A DNA stretch of 58,481 nucleotides. It comes from Candidatus Nitrospira nitrificans (lineage in GTDB: Bacteria > Nitrospirota > Nitrospiria > Nitrospirales > Nitrospiraceae). Made by a program: the position numbers and the translations under genes. Shown in pieces: positions 41,991 through 50,420 of this stretch. Below the pieces are notes generated by a model. The model made no database searches. It saw only the letters and a program-made list of their open reading frames with translations, and was not told the origin of the DNA. Position 1 is the stretch's first letter, and each line of letters begins with the position of its first letter. Location: assembly GCF_001458775.1 (NCBI RefSeq), contig NZ_CZPZ01000016.1, forward strand, positions 1 to 58,481, read 5' to 3'.

Positions 41991-43622
41991 ATGAGCCAGA
42001 TCTTTGGCAGCGTCCCCAACAATCACTACGTGAGCCTCGCCCCCTGGTGTTGGGTGCAATTGGAAAGCGCGGAAGCGCCCGGGCCGTTCCCGTTCATGGG
42101 AGGGGTGGCCCCTGAAGTCGTCGCCGGTCTTCAAGAGGCCCATAGCCTCCTCTCCAGCGCGATCGATACGGCCATCAGCGATGTCTTCTCCAAGCGGGCG
42201 CCGCTCGACGATCCTGATCGCCGGCGCCGTCTGGAAAATGCGTATGCCGAGTTGGTCAACGCGCGGCCTTACCTGAAGCAACACATTCGCTGCGGCCGTC
42301 GACCGGATGGAACCTTTCAGTGGGAATTTCCGACCGATCCGAGCAAATCCGCCGCCGTCACCAACGGTGGCCTCCGCGTCTTTCATGCGATCAATCACCA
42401 AGCCCTTCCGTTCGGTTTCAATCAACTTCCCCTGGGTCCGACTGTCGGAAGATTACTCGGCCGACTCGATGGGACCCATACGGCCGACGAGATTCGCTCC
42501 GTGGTGTCGGCACTACCGCGTGACTCCCAGGGCCTGCTGACGAGACTGTTAGAGCTCCTGCAGCTGCGGGGATGCTTGATCACGTCAACCACCGCTTCGA
42601 CGAGCCGACACTGGTTCGATGTCGTTCAAGATCAGGACATGGTACACCTGGGACATGCGGCCCTCCTCTACCGACAACGTCATACCCTGCTCCTCTTCGA
42701 TCCATGGCTTTTGCCGTGGTTTGCCGAGTCACCGACACCATCGCTCTGGGGAGGGCTCCTGCCAAGACCCGCCGCAGTGTTCCTGACGCACGATCACGAC
42801 GACCACGTCGATCCCCGCACCCTGCTCCATTTGCCGAAAGACATCCCGATCATCGTCCCCAGTCGGCGCAATCGGACACAGTTGTTCTTCGATTATCACG
42901 GACTGCTCGCGGAATTAGGGTTTGAACAGGTCATCGAGCTCGCGCATGGCGAAAGCTGGGCCTTTGAAGGCGGCGCGGTCGTCTCTGTCCCCTTCTACGG
43001 GGAAGATCCGTGCGATCTGAGAATGCCGAGAAATTGCTATCTGATCTCGGATCGGGGATACAACGTGCTCGTTCATGCGGACAGCGGCCCGACGAACGAC
43101 GGCCGGTCTGCGCTCAAGGACAATGTCATCCAACGGTTGGTCGGGCAATACGGACCGATTTCGCTGGTGCTCGCCTCACAACAGCAGTTACGTGAAATTC
43201 GAAGTCACGCGGCCCACGCCCCCCTCTCCCACCCAGGCAAATGGTTGGATGTCGGCGAAAACGGCTATCTCACGAATGCCTATCTGGCAGAGGTCTGCGC
43301 GGCCGCCCACGCACGGTTGTTTGTGTCCTATGCCACCGGGGGAGCCGATTGGTACCCCGATCACTTGTCCTTCATGTTCAGCCGCCGCAATCCCGCTAGA
43401 ACTGCGTTATTGACGGCGCACTGGGAGCCGCCTGAAAAATTGAAGGACCTTCTTGCTTCGCTGGAGTGTCGATATCATTATGCTCAAGCACTGGATCTGT
43501 ACCGAGCAGCGGGCACCCGTGAGGTAGAAGTGATTGCCGCGGGGGATGCCCTTGCTCCGCTGACTCTGTATCGGTTGGATCATGGCGATCCACCGTTTAT
43601 GAAGTCCGGCAAGAAACGGTAG
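41991..43622 (+). CDS. MBL-fold metallo-hydrolase with PqqD-like N-terminal region
   Basis: A 543-residue protein. The metal-binding motif HDHDDHVDP begins at His267, and later His/Asp ligands are in LVHADSGPTND. Before it, at about 125-205, RVFHAINHQALPFGFNQLPL, GPTVGRLLGRLDGTHTADE and LLELLQLRGCLI resemble a PqqD-like winged-helix module that binds peptide substrates. The first 120 residues are unrecognised. The ATG at 41991 is chosen over a TTG at 41955. No classical ribosome site precedes either. It may act on a modified peptide or complex lipid, but the substrate is not known. The epimerase gene follows 27 bp downstream. Confidence 0.8.
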   Translation: MSQIFGSVPNNHYVSLAPWCWVQLESAEAPGPFPFMGGVAPEVVAGLQEAHSLLSSAIDTAISDVFSKRAPLDDPDRRRRLENAYAELVNARPYLKQHIRCGRRPDGTFQWEFPTDPSKSAAVTNGGLRVFHAINHQALPFGFNQLPLGPTVGRLLGRLDGTHTADEIRSVVSALPRDSQGLLTRLLELLQLRGCLITSTTASTSRHWFDVVQDQDMVHLGHAALLYRQRHTLLLFDPWLLPWFAESPTPSLWGGLLPRPAAVFLTHDHDDHVDPRTLLHLPKDIPIIVPSRRNRTQLFFDYHGLLAELGFEQVIELAHGESWAFEGGAVVSVPFYGEDPCDLRMPRNCYLISDRGYNVLVHADSGPTNDGRSALKDNVIQRLVGQYGPISLVLASQQQLREIRSHAAHAPLSHPGKWLDVGENGYLTNAYLAEVCAAAHARLFVSYATGGADWYPDHLSFMFSRRNPARTALLTAHWEPPEKLKDLLASLECRYHYAQALDLYRAAGTREVEVIAAGDALAPLTLYRLDHGDPPFMKSGKKR

Positions 43623-43649
43623 CATCTTTTCTTTCTGTAAGGAGTCCAT

Positions 43650-44672
43650 ATGACCGGAACGCAGCCGCCGATTCTTGTCACAGGTGCCGCGGGGTTCATC
43701 GGGTTTCACGTGGTCAAGCGCCTCTTGGACCGTGGCGATCACGTGATCGGCCTCGACAATATCAACGACTACTACGATGTGCGCTTGAAACAGGCCCGCC
43801 TGGCCCAATTGACGCCGCACGAACGATTCCGTTTCGTCAAACTCGACCTCGCCAACCGGCAAGGGATGCGGGACCTCTTTGCCGACACAGTCATACAGCG
43901 GGTCGTTCATCTCGCGGCCCAAGCGGGCGTGCGCTATTCACTCGTCAACCCTCACGCCTATACCGAAAGCAACATCGAAGGATTCTTGAATATTCTGGAA
44001 GGCTGCAGGCACACTCAGGTCGAACACCTCGTCTATGCGTCATCGAGTTCCGTTTACGGCGGCAATACACATATGCCGTTTTCCGTGCATGACAATGTGG
44101 ACCATCCGGTCTCGCTGTATGCCGCCAGCAAGAAGGCCAATGAGCTGATGGCTCACTGTTATGCGCATCTGTATCACCTGCCTTGCACAGGCCTTCGTTT
44201 CTTCACCGTGTATGGACCTTGGGGACGCCCCGATATGGCCCTCTTCATCTTTACGAAGGCCATCCTGGAGGGCCAACCGATTGAAGTCTTCAATCACGGC
44301 AAGATGAAACGCGATTTCACCTATGTGGACGACATCGTCGAGGGAGTCATTCGGACGCTTGATCATCCTGCGACGGCCGATTCAGCATGGTCGGGAGAGA
44401 AGCCGGATCCAGGAACCAGCTCGGCTCCGGCTCGAATCTATAATATCGGCAACCATCAGCCGGTCGAGCTGCTGCACTTCATCGACGTATTAGAGCGCTC
44501 GCTGGGGAAGAAGGCGGAGAAGAGACTGATGCCGTTACAGCCTGGAGACGTCCCTGCGACATATGCCGATATCGACGATCTTTCCAACGACGTCGGATTC
44601 AAGCCGACGACACCGGTCGAAGTGGGAATACCCCGTTTTGTGAAGTGGTATCGTGAGTTCTATAGGGTCTAA
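43650..44672 (+). CDS. NAD-dependent epimerase, probably UDP-glucuronate 4-epimerase
   Basis: A 340-residue extended short-chain dehydrogenase. The NAD-binding motif TGAAGFIG is at 11-18. The loop [18 protein letters not shown] after the second strand is characteristic of UDP-glucuronate 4-epimerases. [12 protein letters not shown], the serine SSSSVYGG and the catalytic YAASKK follow. [15 protein letters not shown] and [14 protein letters not shown] complete the family pattern. It supplies UDP-galacturonate for surface polysaccharide. AAGGAG sits 5 bp before the ATG. No glycosyltransferase gene is adjacent. Confidence 0.93.
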   Translation: MTGTQPPILVTGAAGFIGFHVVKRLLDRGDHVIGLDNINDYYDVRLKQARLAQLTPHERFRFVKLDLANRQGMRDLFADTVIQRVVHLAAQAGVRYSLVNPHAYTESNIEGFLNILEGCRHTQVEHLVYASSSSVYGGNTHMPFSVHDNVDHPVSLYAASKKANELMAHCYAHLYHLPCTGLRFFTVYGPWGRPDMALFIFTKAILEGQPIEVFNHGKMKRDFTYVDDIVEGVIRTLDHPATADSAWSGEKPDPGTSSAPARIYNIGNHQPVELLHFIDVLERSLGKKAEKRLMPLQPGDVPATYADIDDLSNDVGFKPTTPVEVGIPRFVKWYREFYRV

Positions 44673-44689
44673 AGGTCGCGGTCTAAAAT

Positions 44690-45253
44690 CTAGAAACATC
44701 CAATAGGTACGAATCCCGTGCCAAAGAGTCTCGACAGCGCGATATAGCGCGCATTATCGTAAAAAGAATGGCTTGGCATTCGCTGAGTACGCCCGGTGAC
44801 ATCTCCCCCATAGGAAGGGTCGGATCCGAAAAACATCCCTCCACGGGTCCTCTGCACAAGTTGTATCCATTCCATGTATAACGCGCACACTTCGGCCTGT
44901 ATTGAGCCGGAAGCCGTGTTGCTCGCATGCCAGTCACGCGCCCAATCCGGCACTTGGCGCCCTTCTGTTCCAATGGCGCGGTCTTGGTAGGAAGGGATCT
45001 GATACTGTGGTTCGCCGGCAATCGTGGTTCGGGGAAGTGTCGGCATATTCTCCAAATCAGGCACGACGGAAAGCGGCTTGAGCGCCATGGCACGGCAACT
45101 GATCCGCTCCTTGTTGGTGTAGATTGAACTGCCATCGGCTTGAGGACAGTCCCAGGTTATCCCCGATCCGGACTCGGCATCCGAGAATGCCGGAGAAGCG
45201 GAAAAGACCGCCAGCATCGCAGCGAGGAAAGAACATATCCGCGTCGGCCTCAT
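44690..45253 (-). CDS. Exported hypothetical protein (DUF4124-like start)
   Basis: A 187-residue secreted protein. The signal peptide is MRPTRICSFLAAMLAVFSAS ending near PAFSDA. The early mature part (WDCPQADGSSIYTNKERISC) recalls the short DUF4124-type segment of envelope proteins. The rest is unrecognised and has five Cys in all, so disulfides are likely. The start at 45253 is chosen because GGAGGT lies 5 nt upstream; an in-frame ATG at 45271 lies before that site. It lies alone, convergent with the epimerase gene. Confidence 0.7.
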   Translation of the reverse strand: MRPTRICSFLAAMLAVFSASPAFSDAESGSGITWDCPQADGSSIYTNKERISCRAMALKPLSVVPDLENMPTLPRTTIAGEPQYQIPSYQDRAIGTEGRQVPDWARDWHASNTASGSIQAEVCALYMEWIQLVQRTRGGMFFGSDPSYGGDVTGRTQRMPSHSFYDNARYIALSRLFGTGFVPIGCF

Positions 45254-45584
45254 GGGACACCTCCAAATCATGTGACGAAGGCGCCAGGACCTCGTCCCCC
45301 GTCGTCAGTTCTGTGAAACCCGCCTCCACACCCTACTCAATACTTTCTTCTTTGGTCTATGCCCCTTTAGAGGGAGAACTCCAGGACTGGAGCGGCGCGC
45401 CACGATTGCTCGATCGATCATGGCCAACGCCTTGTCCAACGCACAAACCTCAGGTATCCTGCGCATCTACCGATCGACTGAAAGAACGTGCTGGCACGAT
45501 GACCACCCCCAGCTCCAACAGATCGTCGGATCGTTTGATTCCGAAGCGGCATCAGGCAAGACGAACGACAAGATACGACTCACG
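45254..45584. other. Divergent region upstream of the CPA2 antiporter
   Basis: A 331-bp gap. The forward frame of the antiporter is open back to about 45420, but that part lacks membrane character and is unlike antiporter N-termini. The gap holds a possible forward promoter (45432-45460) and nothing else I can support. Confidence 0.35.
45432..45460 (+). promoter_or_regulatory. Possible promoter of the CPA2 antiporter
   Basis: TTGTCC (45432-45437) and TATCCT (45455-45460) each match consensus at four of six positions and are 17 bp apart. Confidence 0.3.
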
Positions 45585-47594
45585 ATGACGGACTACAGCG
45601 TACTCGGAAATTTGCTGCTGATCTACACCGTCTCCATCGCCGTGGTGTTTCTGTTTCATCAATTCCGGCTGCCGTCCATCGCCGGGTTTCTCGTCGCCGG
45701 AGCCTTGATCGGCCCTCACGGGCTCAATCTGATTTCTGATATCGCGACGGTACAAGTGCTGGCGGAAATCGGGATTGTGTTGCTTCTGTTTACCATCGGT
45801 ATCGAATTCTCGCTGAGGCAACTGACCTCGCTGCGGCGACTGCTCTTGATCGCCGCTCCGATCCAAGTCGGGGGAGTCATCGTGTGCGCGTGGCTCGGCG
45901 GAACGCTGGCCGGGTTGCCGGCATCGCAGGCGATCTTCTGGGGCTTTCTGCTCTCGCTGAGCAGCACGGCCATCGTGTTGAAGGGGTTGGCTGCCAACGG
46001 GGACAGCGATTCGCCTCACGGACGAGCCACCATCGGCATCCTGGTCTTCCAAGACCTGGCCGTCGTCCCCATGATCTTGCTGACGCCCATTCTCGCCAGT
46101 CCCGACGGCGGCTCGCTGACGCCCGTGCTGCTCTCGTTGGGCAAGTCTCTGTTGGTGGTCGCCTGTATCGTCGCGGCCGCGTGGTATGCGGTCCCCAGAC
46201 TGCTCGAACATATCGTTCGCAGCCGAAGCCGGGAACTCTTCTTGTTGACCATCATTGTCATGTGCCTCGGCATTGCTTGGTTGACCTCTCTCGGCGGGCT
46301 TTCGCTTGCTCTGGGAGCTTTCATCGCGGGACTCGTGATTTCCGAATCGGAGTACAGCCACCAAGCGATCGCAGAAGTGCTGCCCTTTCGTGACAGTTTC
46401 AACAGTCTGTTCTTTGTCTCGATCGGCATCCTGATGGATTGGCGGATCCTGCTGGAGTATCCGCTCGTCGTGCCCGGGGTGTTGCTTGTCGTGCTACTCG
46501 TCAAGCTTGTCGCCGGAACGGGAGCCGTCTTAGCCGTCTCCGTGCCTCCCCGCTCCGCCGTCATGACCGGCATCGCCCTCGCGCAGGTGGGTGAATTCAG
46601 TTTTATCCTGGCGCAAGTCGGCCTGGAGAATAAGCTCTTGTCCGGACCGCCCTACCAAATCTTTTTGGCGGTCTCGATTTGCTCCATGATCATCACACCG
46701 CTCCTGATGCAATGGTCTCCCCATCTCGCGCGACGCGTCGAGGCCGTCCAACGCCTTCGCCGCTGGTTTCCCGGACAGACCACCGCTCATGTGCTGGAGG
46801 CCGAGGGACGGCATCTCCGCATCAAGGACCATGTGATTATCGTGGGGTATGGATTGAACGGGCGCAATCTCGCTCGCGTCTTGAGCGAGACGGAAGTGCC
46901 GCATATCGCCTTGGATCTGGATGGTGACACGGTGCGCCGCGAGGCAGCCCATGGCTTGCCCCTCTATTATGGCGACGCGACGAATCCGAATGTGTTGCGG
47001 CATGTGAAAATCGACGATGCGCGAGTCCTGGTCGTCGCCATCTCCGATCCGTTCATAGCCCGCCGGACCGTACAGGTGGCCCGAGCCTTGAATCCGAAGA
47101 TTCATATCGTCGTGAGAACTCGCTATTTGCGGGAATTAGAGGAGCTCCATCAGCTGGGCGCCGACGATGTCGTCCCGGAAGAATTTGAAACGTCGATTGA
47201 AATCTTTGCGCTCGTCCTCCGCACCTACAACATGCCGCAAGATTTCGTCATGCGGAAAGCGGAACAAGTGCGTCGTGAGGGATACGCGCTCCTCCGCCGG
47301 AGCGAGCTTCCCGAACTGGCTCACCATCTTCGCGGCGGAACCCTCACTGACGTCGAAGTGGAGACCTGTCGAATCGAGGAGAACTCACCGGCTGCGGGAA
47401 AGACGATCGTCCAATTGGCGCTGCGGCCACGGACCGGCGCGTCCATCATTGCCTTGACCAGAAGCGGCGTGACGGAATCCAATCCACCGGAGAAAACCAC
47501 GCTCCTTGCCGGTGACATCGTCGTCCTGCTCGGAGCGCGCGAAGAGATCAGACGAGCGATGGGATTTATTGCCGCCAATGAGCGCGCGGGCTAG
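45585..47594 (+). CDS. CPA2-family cation:proton antiporter with TrkA domains (KefB-like)
   Basis: A 669-residue membrane protein. Residues about 1-385 hold some twelve hydrophobic segments of the Na+/H+ exchanger fold, with GFLVAGALIGPHGLNLI, LLLFTIGIEFSLRQL, LSLSSTAIVLKGLA and the FQDLAVVPM segment typical of Kef/CPA2 proteins. A cytoplasmic TrkA-N domain (about 415-530) has the nucleotide motif VGYGLNGRNLARVL. A TrkA-C domain follows at about 575-660 (GKTIVQLALRPRTGASIIAL). It exchanges K+ or Na+ for protons under nucleotide or glutathione control. The ATG at 45585 is where the transporter fold starts. Its stop overlaps the convergent S16-protein stop at a shared CTAG. Confidence 0.92.
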   Translation: MTDYSVLGNLLLIYTVSIAVVFLFHQFRLPSIAGFLVAGALIGPHGLNLISDIATVQVLAEIGIVLLLFTIGIEFSLRQLTSLRRLLLIAAPIQVGGVIVCAWLGGTLAGLPASQAIFWGFLLSLSSTAIVLKGLAANGDSDSPHGRATIGILVFQDLAVVPMILLTPILASPDGGSLTPVLLSLGKSLLVVACIVAAAWYAVPRLLEHIVRSRSRELFLLTIIVMCLGIAWLTSLGGLSLALGAFIAGLVISESEYSHQAIAEVLPFRDSFNSLFFVSIGILMDWRILLEYPLVVPGVLLVVLLVKLVAGTGAVLAVSVPPRSAVMTGIALAQVGEFSFILAQVGLENKLLSGPPYQIFLAVSICSMIITPLLMQWSPHLARRVEAVQRLRRWFPGQTTAHVLEAEGRHLRIKDHVIIVGYGLNGRNLARVLSETEVPHIALDLDGDTVRREAAHGLPLYYGDATNPNVLRHVKIDDARVLVVAISDPFIARRTVQVARALNPKIHIVVRTRYLRELEELHQLGADDVVPEEFETSIEIFALVLRTYNMPQDFVMRKAEQVRREGYALLRRSELPELAHHLRGGTLTDVEVETCRIEENSPAAGKTIVQLALRPRTGASIIALTRSGVTESNPPEKTTLLAGDIVVLLGAREEIRRAMGFIAANERAG

Positions 47595-48250
47595 CGGACC
47601 GTCATGGCTTGGTAGGCCTCATCGAGTGTGCCCACTTGAATGAGTTGGACTCTCCTGCGAGAGGCGACATCCGTCGAACTGGTCCAGTCCGACGTGAGTA
47701 CCTGATCCAGCGGGACGATGATGGCTCGATAATGCGCGTTCGCGGCGGCCTCGATTTTCACGGGCAACCCTCCGACCACGTCCAAGCGACCATCCGGAGT
47801 GATCTGGCCGGATAACGCCACATCCGATCTGAGCACGCCCCCGCGATGGGCTGCCATAATCGCCACGGCAACGGCGGCGCTGGCGCTCATCCCGTCGGTC
47901 AAGGACGTCGCGGAGCGATTTTTGATCGTAATCATCCAGCCATGCCCGCTGTCACCCACGGCATGGAGCACGGCGCGCACGGCCCGGCGGGCTCCTTCCT
48001 TCCATTCTTCACCGACGAGGGACCCTCCCCCCAGGTTGACTTCATTGAATTGAATGGTCGGGCCATCTGTCGAGGCAACGTGATCGAGCTGGACTACGAT
48101 GTAGTTCACGACACCGGGAAGTCCCTCGCCCTGTATGCCCAGAGTCGGGACGGAGACGATGTTGGAGCTCCCGGCATACGCGGGCATCGCTGGCATGGTC
48201 GCCAGCATCAGCAGACACGCCAGCCGAAACGACACGGTCAGCTTCGCCAC
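47591..48250 (-). CDS. Exported Lon-type (S16) serine peptidase domain protein
   Basis: A 219-residue protein with a signal peptide (MAKLTVSFRLACLLMLATMP, ending near AYAG). The mature part is a stand-alone Lon protease domain: TDGMSASAAVAVAIMAAHRG, SGQITPDGRLDVVGGLPVKI, then HYRAIIVP. The catalytic dyad is Ser122 and Lys165. The spacing of 43 residues equals that of Ser679 and Lys722 in E. coli Lon. No ATPase domain is present, so it would act ATP-independently in the periplasm, or only fold like Lon. The start overlaps the end of the Rieske gene by 13 bp, so the two are co-transcribed. The substrate is unknown. Confidence 0.8.
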   Translation of the reverse strand: MAKLTVSFRLACLLMLATMPAMPAYAGSSNIVSVPTLGIQGEGLPGVVNYIVVQLDHVASTDGPTIQFNEVNLGGGSLVGEEWKEGARRAVRAVLHAVGDSGHGWMITIKNRSATSLTDGMSASAAVAVAIMAAHRGGVLRSDVALSGQITPDGRLDVVGGLPVKIEAAANAHYRAIIVPLDQVLTSDWTSSTDVASRRRVQLIQVGTLDEAYQAMTVR

Positions 48251-49329
48251 CGAAGCGTCACTCGCTCTTTGAGAGGATGATCAAACGGTCGGCCTGTTTG
48301 GACTGACACCTGATGAGCAGCCTTCAATTTGTAGTACCATTTCGCCGGCATATCGGCATCGCCGAGAAACATCGACGAAGGTTTGTGCCGAAGCCCCACC
48401 GCCAGATGCTTCATCGCCCGCTCATCCTGGCCGAGAAACATCTTTGTCAATGTACGAAAAATCAAATTGCCGAACGGCAACCAATGCAGCCCGCGCCAGT
48501 AGGCCGAAAAATCAATGCGACATTCCATATCGGACACCGGCGTGGCCATCAATCGATTGGCAAGCCACGCCCGTCCACATTGCATGAGCTCCACTCGTTG
48601 ATTCGGTAACAAGAAGTCGATCGTCGTCGTCAACGGCCCTCCGTAGACGCGTTCCATCCAATGAAACGGACCGCTGTTCTTGGCGGGACGATGCGGAATC
48701 ATCCGGAAGCCGTTCGGGATCGGCTCGAAGATCTTCGTTTTCTCATGCATGCGCGCATCGCTTCGCCACCATGAATGCACGTAGGGGCCATGCACCGGAT
48801 CGATGAGACCGATGATGCCATCGTCGGGAGTACAGGTGTAGGTCAATGAGATATGGAACGATTGCCGAGGCTCCGACGGGAGCGGCATGCGTGGAACAGG
48901 CGGCAACGGATCGATAGCGCCTCGTTCGTCCGGGAGATAGAGCCAAATCATGCCGTCCGTTTCTTCAGCCGGATAGATCGTGACGCCGATCTTGTCGGTT
49001 TGTAAATTCCCCTGTTCGGGCAGGGCGGGAATGCACCGGCAGCGCCCCTTCATGTCGAACTGCCATCCGTGGTACGAACATTCCACTCGTTCCCCGTCGA
49101 ACCGGCCGAATGACAGAGGCATGCCCCGGTGCGGACAGATATCGCGCATCGCCGCGAGGCCACCGGCTCGATCTCGACAGAGAACGATCGGCAGCCCCAA
49201 CCTCTGCAGCCCCGTCATCGCGCCCGGACGCAGGGTATGGCTGGGAACGGCCGGGTACCAGAATCCAAAGAGCGGAGCGCTTCTGGAAGATACGATCTCG
49301 AGTGATGGTTGTTCGATCATGAGGGTCAT
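48238..49329 (-). CDS. Rieske [2Fe-2S] aromatic-ring-hydroxylase-like protein
   Basis: A 363-residue oxygenase alpha-subunit-like protein. The Rieske cluster ligands are Cys65, His67, Cys84 and His87 (CPHRG and CSYHGW). The C-terminal part has the START-like catalytic domain: GIIGLIDPVHGPYVHSWW contains the Asp/His set expected for the mononuclear iron. Related enzymes act on aromatics, pheophorbide or choline-type substrates, and the present one cannot be assigned. The ATG at 49329 is preferred; ATG 49320 is three codons further in. No ferredoxin or reductase gene is nearby. It precedes the exported S16 gene in one transcript. Confidence 0.87.
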   Translation of the reverse strand: MTLMIEQPSLEIVSSRSAPLFGFWYPAVPSHTLRPGAMTGLQRLGLPIVLCRDRAGGLAAMRDICPHRGMPLSFGRFDGERVECSYHGWQFDMKGRCRCIPALPEQGNLQTDKIGVTIYPAEETDGMIWLYLPDERGAIDPLPPVPRMPLPSEPRQSFHISLTYTCTPDDGIIGLIDPVHGPYVHSWWRSDARMHEKTKIFEPIPNGFRMIPHRPAKNSGPFHWMERVYGGPLTTTIDFLLPNQRVELMQCGRAWLANRLMATPVSDMECRIDFSAYWRGLHWLPFGNLIFRTLTKMFLGQDERAMKHLAVGLRHKPSSMFLGDADMPAKWYYKLKAAHQVSVQTGRPFDHPLKERVTLRWRS

Positions 49330-49448
49330 TCGATATCGGGAGGACACTCGCCGGACGGGTTTAGCGTAAGCGTAATGGGTTCCGACTATAACGAGGGGAT
49401 AGAGATAGGTCAAGCAATGCGCGCGCCATACGCGCGATGACCGCTTCC

Positions 49449-49478
49449 TTGACACCCCGAAGGATCACATACTATTCT
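49449..49478 (+). promoter_or_regulatory. Candidate sigma70-type promoter of the dsrE2-tusA pair
   Basis: A perfect TTGACA (49449-49454) lies 18 bp before TATTCT (49473-49478). TACTAT at 49470-49475 with a 15-bp spacer is the other choice. The leader would be about 40 nt. Confidence 0.5.
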
Positions 49479-49524
49479 CTATTCTGTTCATGCGCGGAAT
49501 TTGGAAAGATCACGAGGTGAGATC

Positions 49525-50055
49525 ATGATTGCCACACAGATAGAACCGGCGACGGCCTTGGCGCAACTACAGGAATCCAAGCCTGATCGAGTAACGATCG
49601 TGTTGCTGAGCGGGGATCTCGATAAGGCCATGGCGGCTTTTATTATCGCCACGGGCGCCGCCGCGATGGGCATGCGTGTGACCATGTTTTTTACGTTTTG
49701 GGGACTGAATGCGATTCGACGAAGGGGCGCCACGAGTTCAGCCAAAGATTGGCTTCGGCGGATGTTCGGCCTGCTCAACAAAGGCGGGGCCGATGCGCTT
49801 CCGTTATCCCGATTCCACTTCGGTGGGTTGGGAACGAAGATGATGCAGACGGTGATGAAGCAAAACCGGATGCCAGGCGTGCCCGAGCTGATGCAAACGG
49901 CTCTCGATCTGGACGTGCGGTTCATCGCCTGCACGACAACGATGGGCCTCATGGGTATCACCAAGGACACCTTGATCGACGGCATCGATCAGTTCGCCGG
50001 CGTGACCACGTATCTGGCGGAAGCCAAACAGGGCAGTGTCAATCTGTTCATTTGA
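49525..50055 (+). CDS. DsrE/DsrF/DsrH-like sulfur carrier protein (DsrE2 type)
   Basis: A 176-residue protein with the DsrE fold. VTIVLLSGDLDKAMAAFIIA and AAAMGMRVTMFFTFWGLNAI open the fold, the latter hydrophobic as in membrane-associated DsrE2. The conserved active Cys is in VRFIACTTTMGLMG. The end, GVTTYLAEAKQGSVNLFI, is characteristic. DsrE2 proteins pass persulfide sulfur to TusA-type carriers in sulfur oxidation and sulfur relay. The ATG at 49525 has GAGGTGA 4 nt upstream; a TTG at 49501 lies before it. tusA follows 27 bp later, so the pair is functional context. Confidence 0.9.
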   Translation: MIATQIEPATALAQLQESKPDRVTIVLLSGDLDKAMAAFIIATGAAAMGMRVTMFFTFWGLNAIRRRGATSSAKDWLRRMFGLLNKGGADALPLSRFHFGGLGTKMMQTVMKQNRMPGVPELMQTALDLDVRFIACTTTMGLMGITKDTLIDGIDQFAGVTTYLAEAKQGSVNLFI

Positions 50056-50082
50056 ATCGTCCACCGAAGCGAGGGTGTTTTC

Positions 50083-50328
50083 ATGATGCAGGCCGATGTC
50101 AAACTCGACACCTTGGGGTACTTTTGTCCCATGCCGATCATTCTCACCTCCAAGAAAATCAAAGAGATGGTCTTGGGGCAGGTGCTGGAAGTGGTCTCCG
50201 ATGATGAGGGCATCAAAAAAGACATGCCGGCTTGGTGTGAAAACACCGGGCATCAAATGGTCGGCTTGGAAGAGGAGCAAGCCAAGTCCGGCCGCATCTA
50301 TAAGGCGTTCGTGAAGAAGACGAAGTAG
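50083..50328 (+). CDS. TusA-family sulfur carrier
   Basis: An 81-residue protein with the TusA motif LGYFCPMPIILTSKKIKEM; Cys15 in CPxP carries the persulfide. The late VSDDEGIKKDMPAWCENTGH is also typical. It probably exchanges sulfur with the DsrE2 protein encoded just upstream. The start is an ATGATG pair. A rho-independent terminator follows the gene, so the transcription unit ends here. Confidence 0.92.
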   Translation: MMQADVKLDTLGYFCPMPIILTSKKIKEMVLGQVLEVVSDDEGIKKDMPAWCENTGHQMVGLEEEQAKSGRIYKAFVKKTK

Positions 50329-50362
50329 CCAGCTCCTGTCAGAAAACGATGGTTAAGCCGGA

Positions 50363-50397
50363 AGCCGGATGATCGGTCATCGATCCTCCGGCTTTTT
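50363..50397 (+). terminator. Rho-independent terminator after tusA
   Basis: AGCCGGA, a mismatched T and GATCG (50363-50375) pair with CGATC, C and TCCGGCT (50381-50393) around loop GTCAT. The stem has 12 pairs and one mismatch, and TTTTT follows at 50393-50397. Confidence 0.85.
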
Positions 50398-50420
50398 CGT
50401 TGACATGTGCTGGACCCTCT

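Noticed and set aside
45420-45584. N-terminal extension of the CPA2 antiporter
   Set aside because: The 55 extra residues are hydrophilic and unlike CPA2 N-termini, which begin directly with the first membrane segment.
50400-50405. TTGACA just after the tusA terminator as an ftcD promoter
   Set aside because: The matching -10 would fall inside the ftcD coding region, after its start codon.
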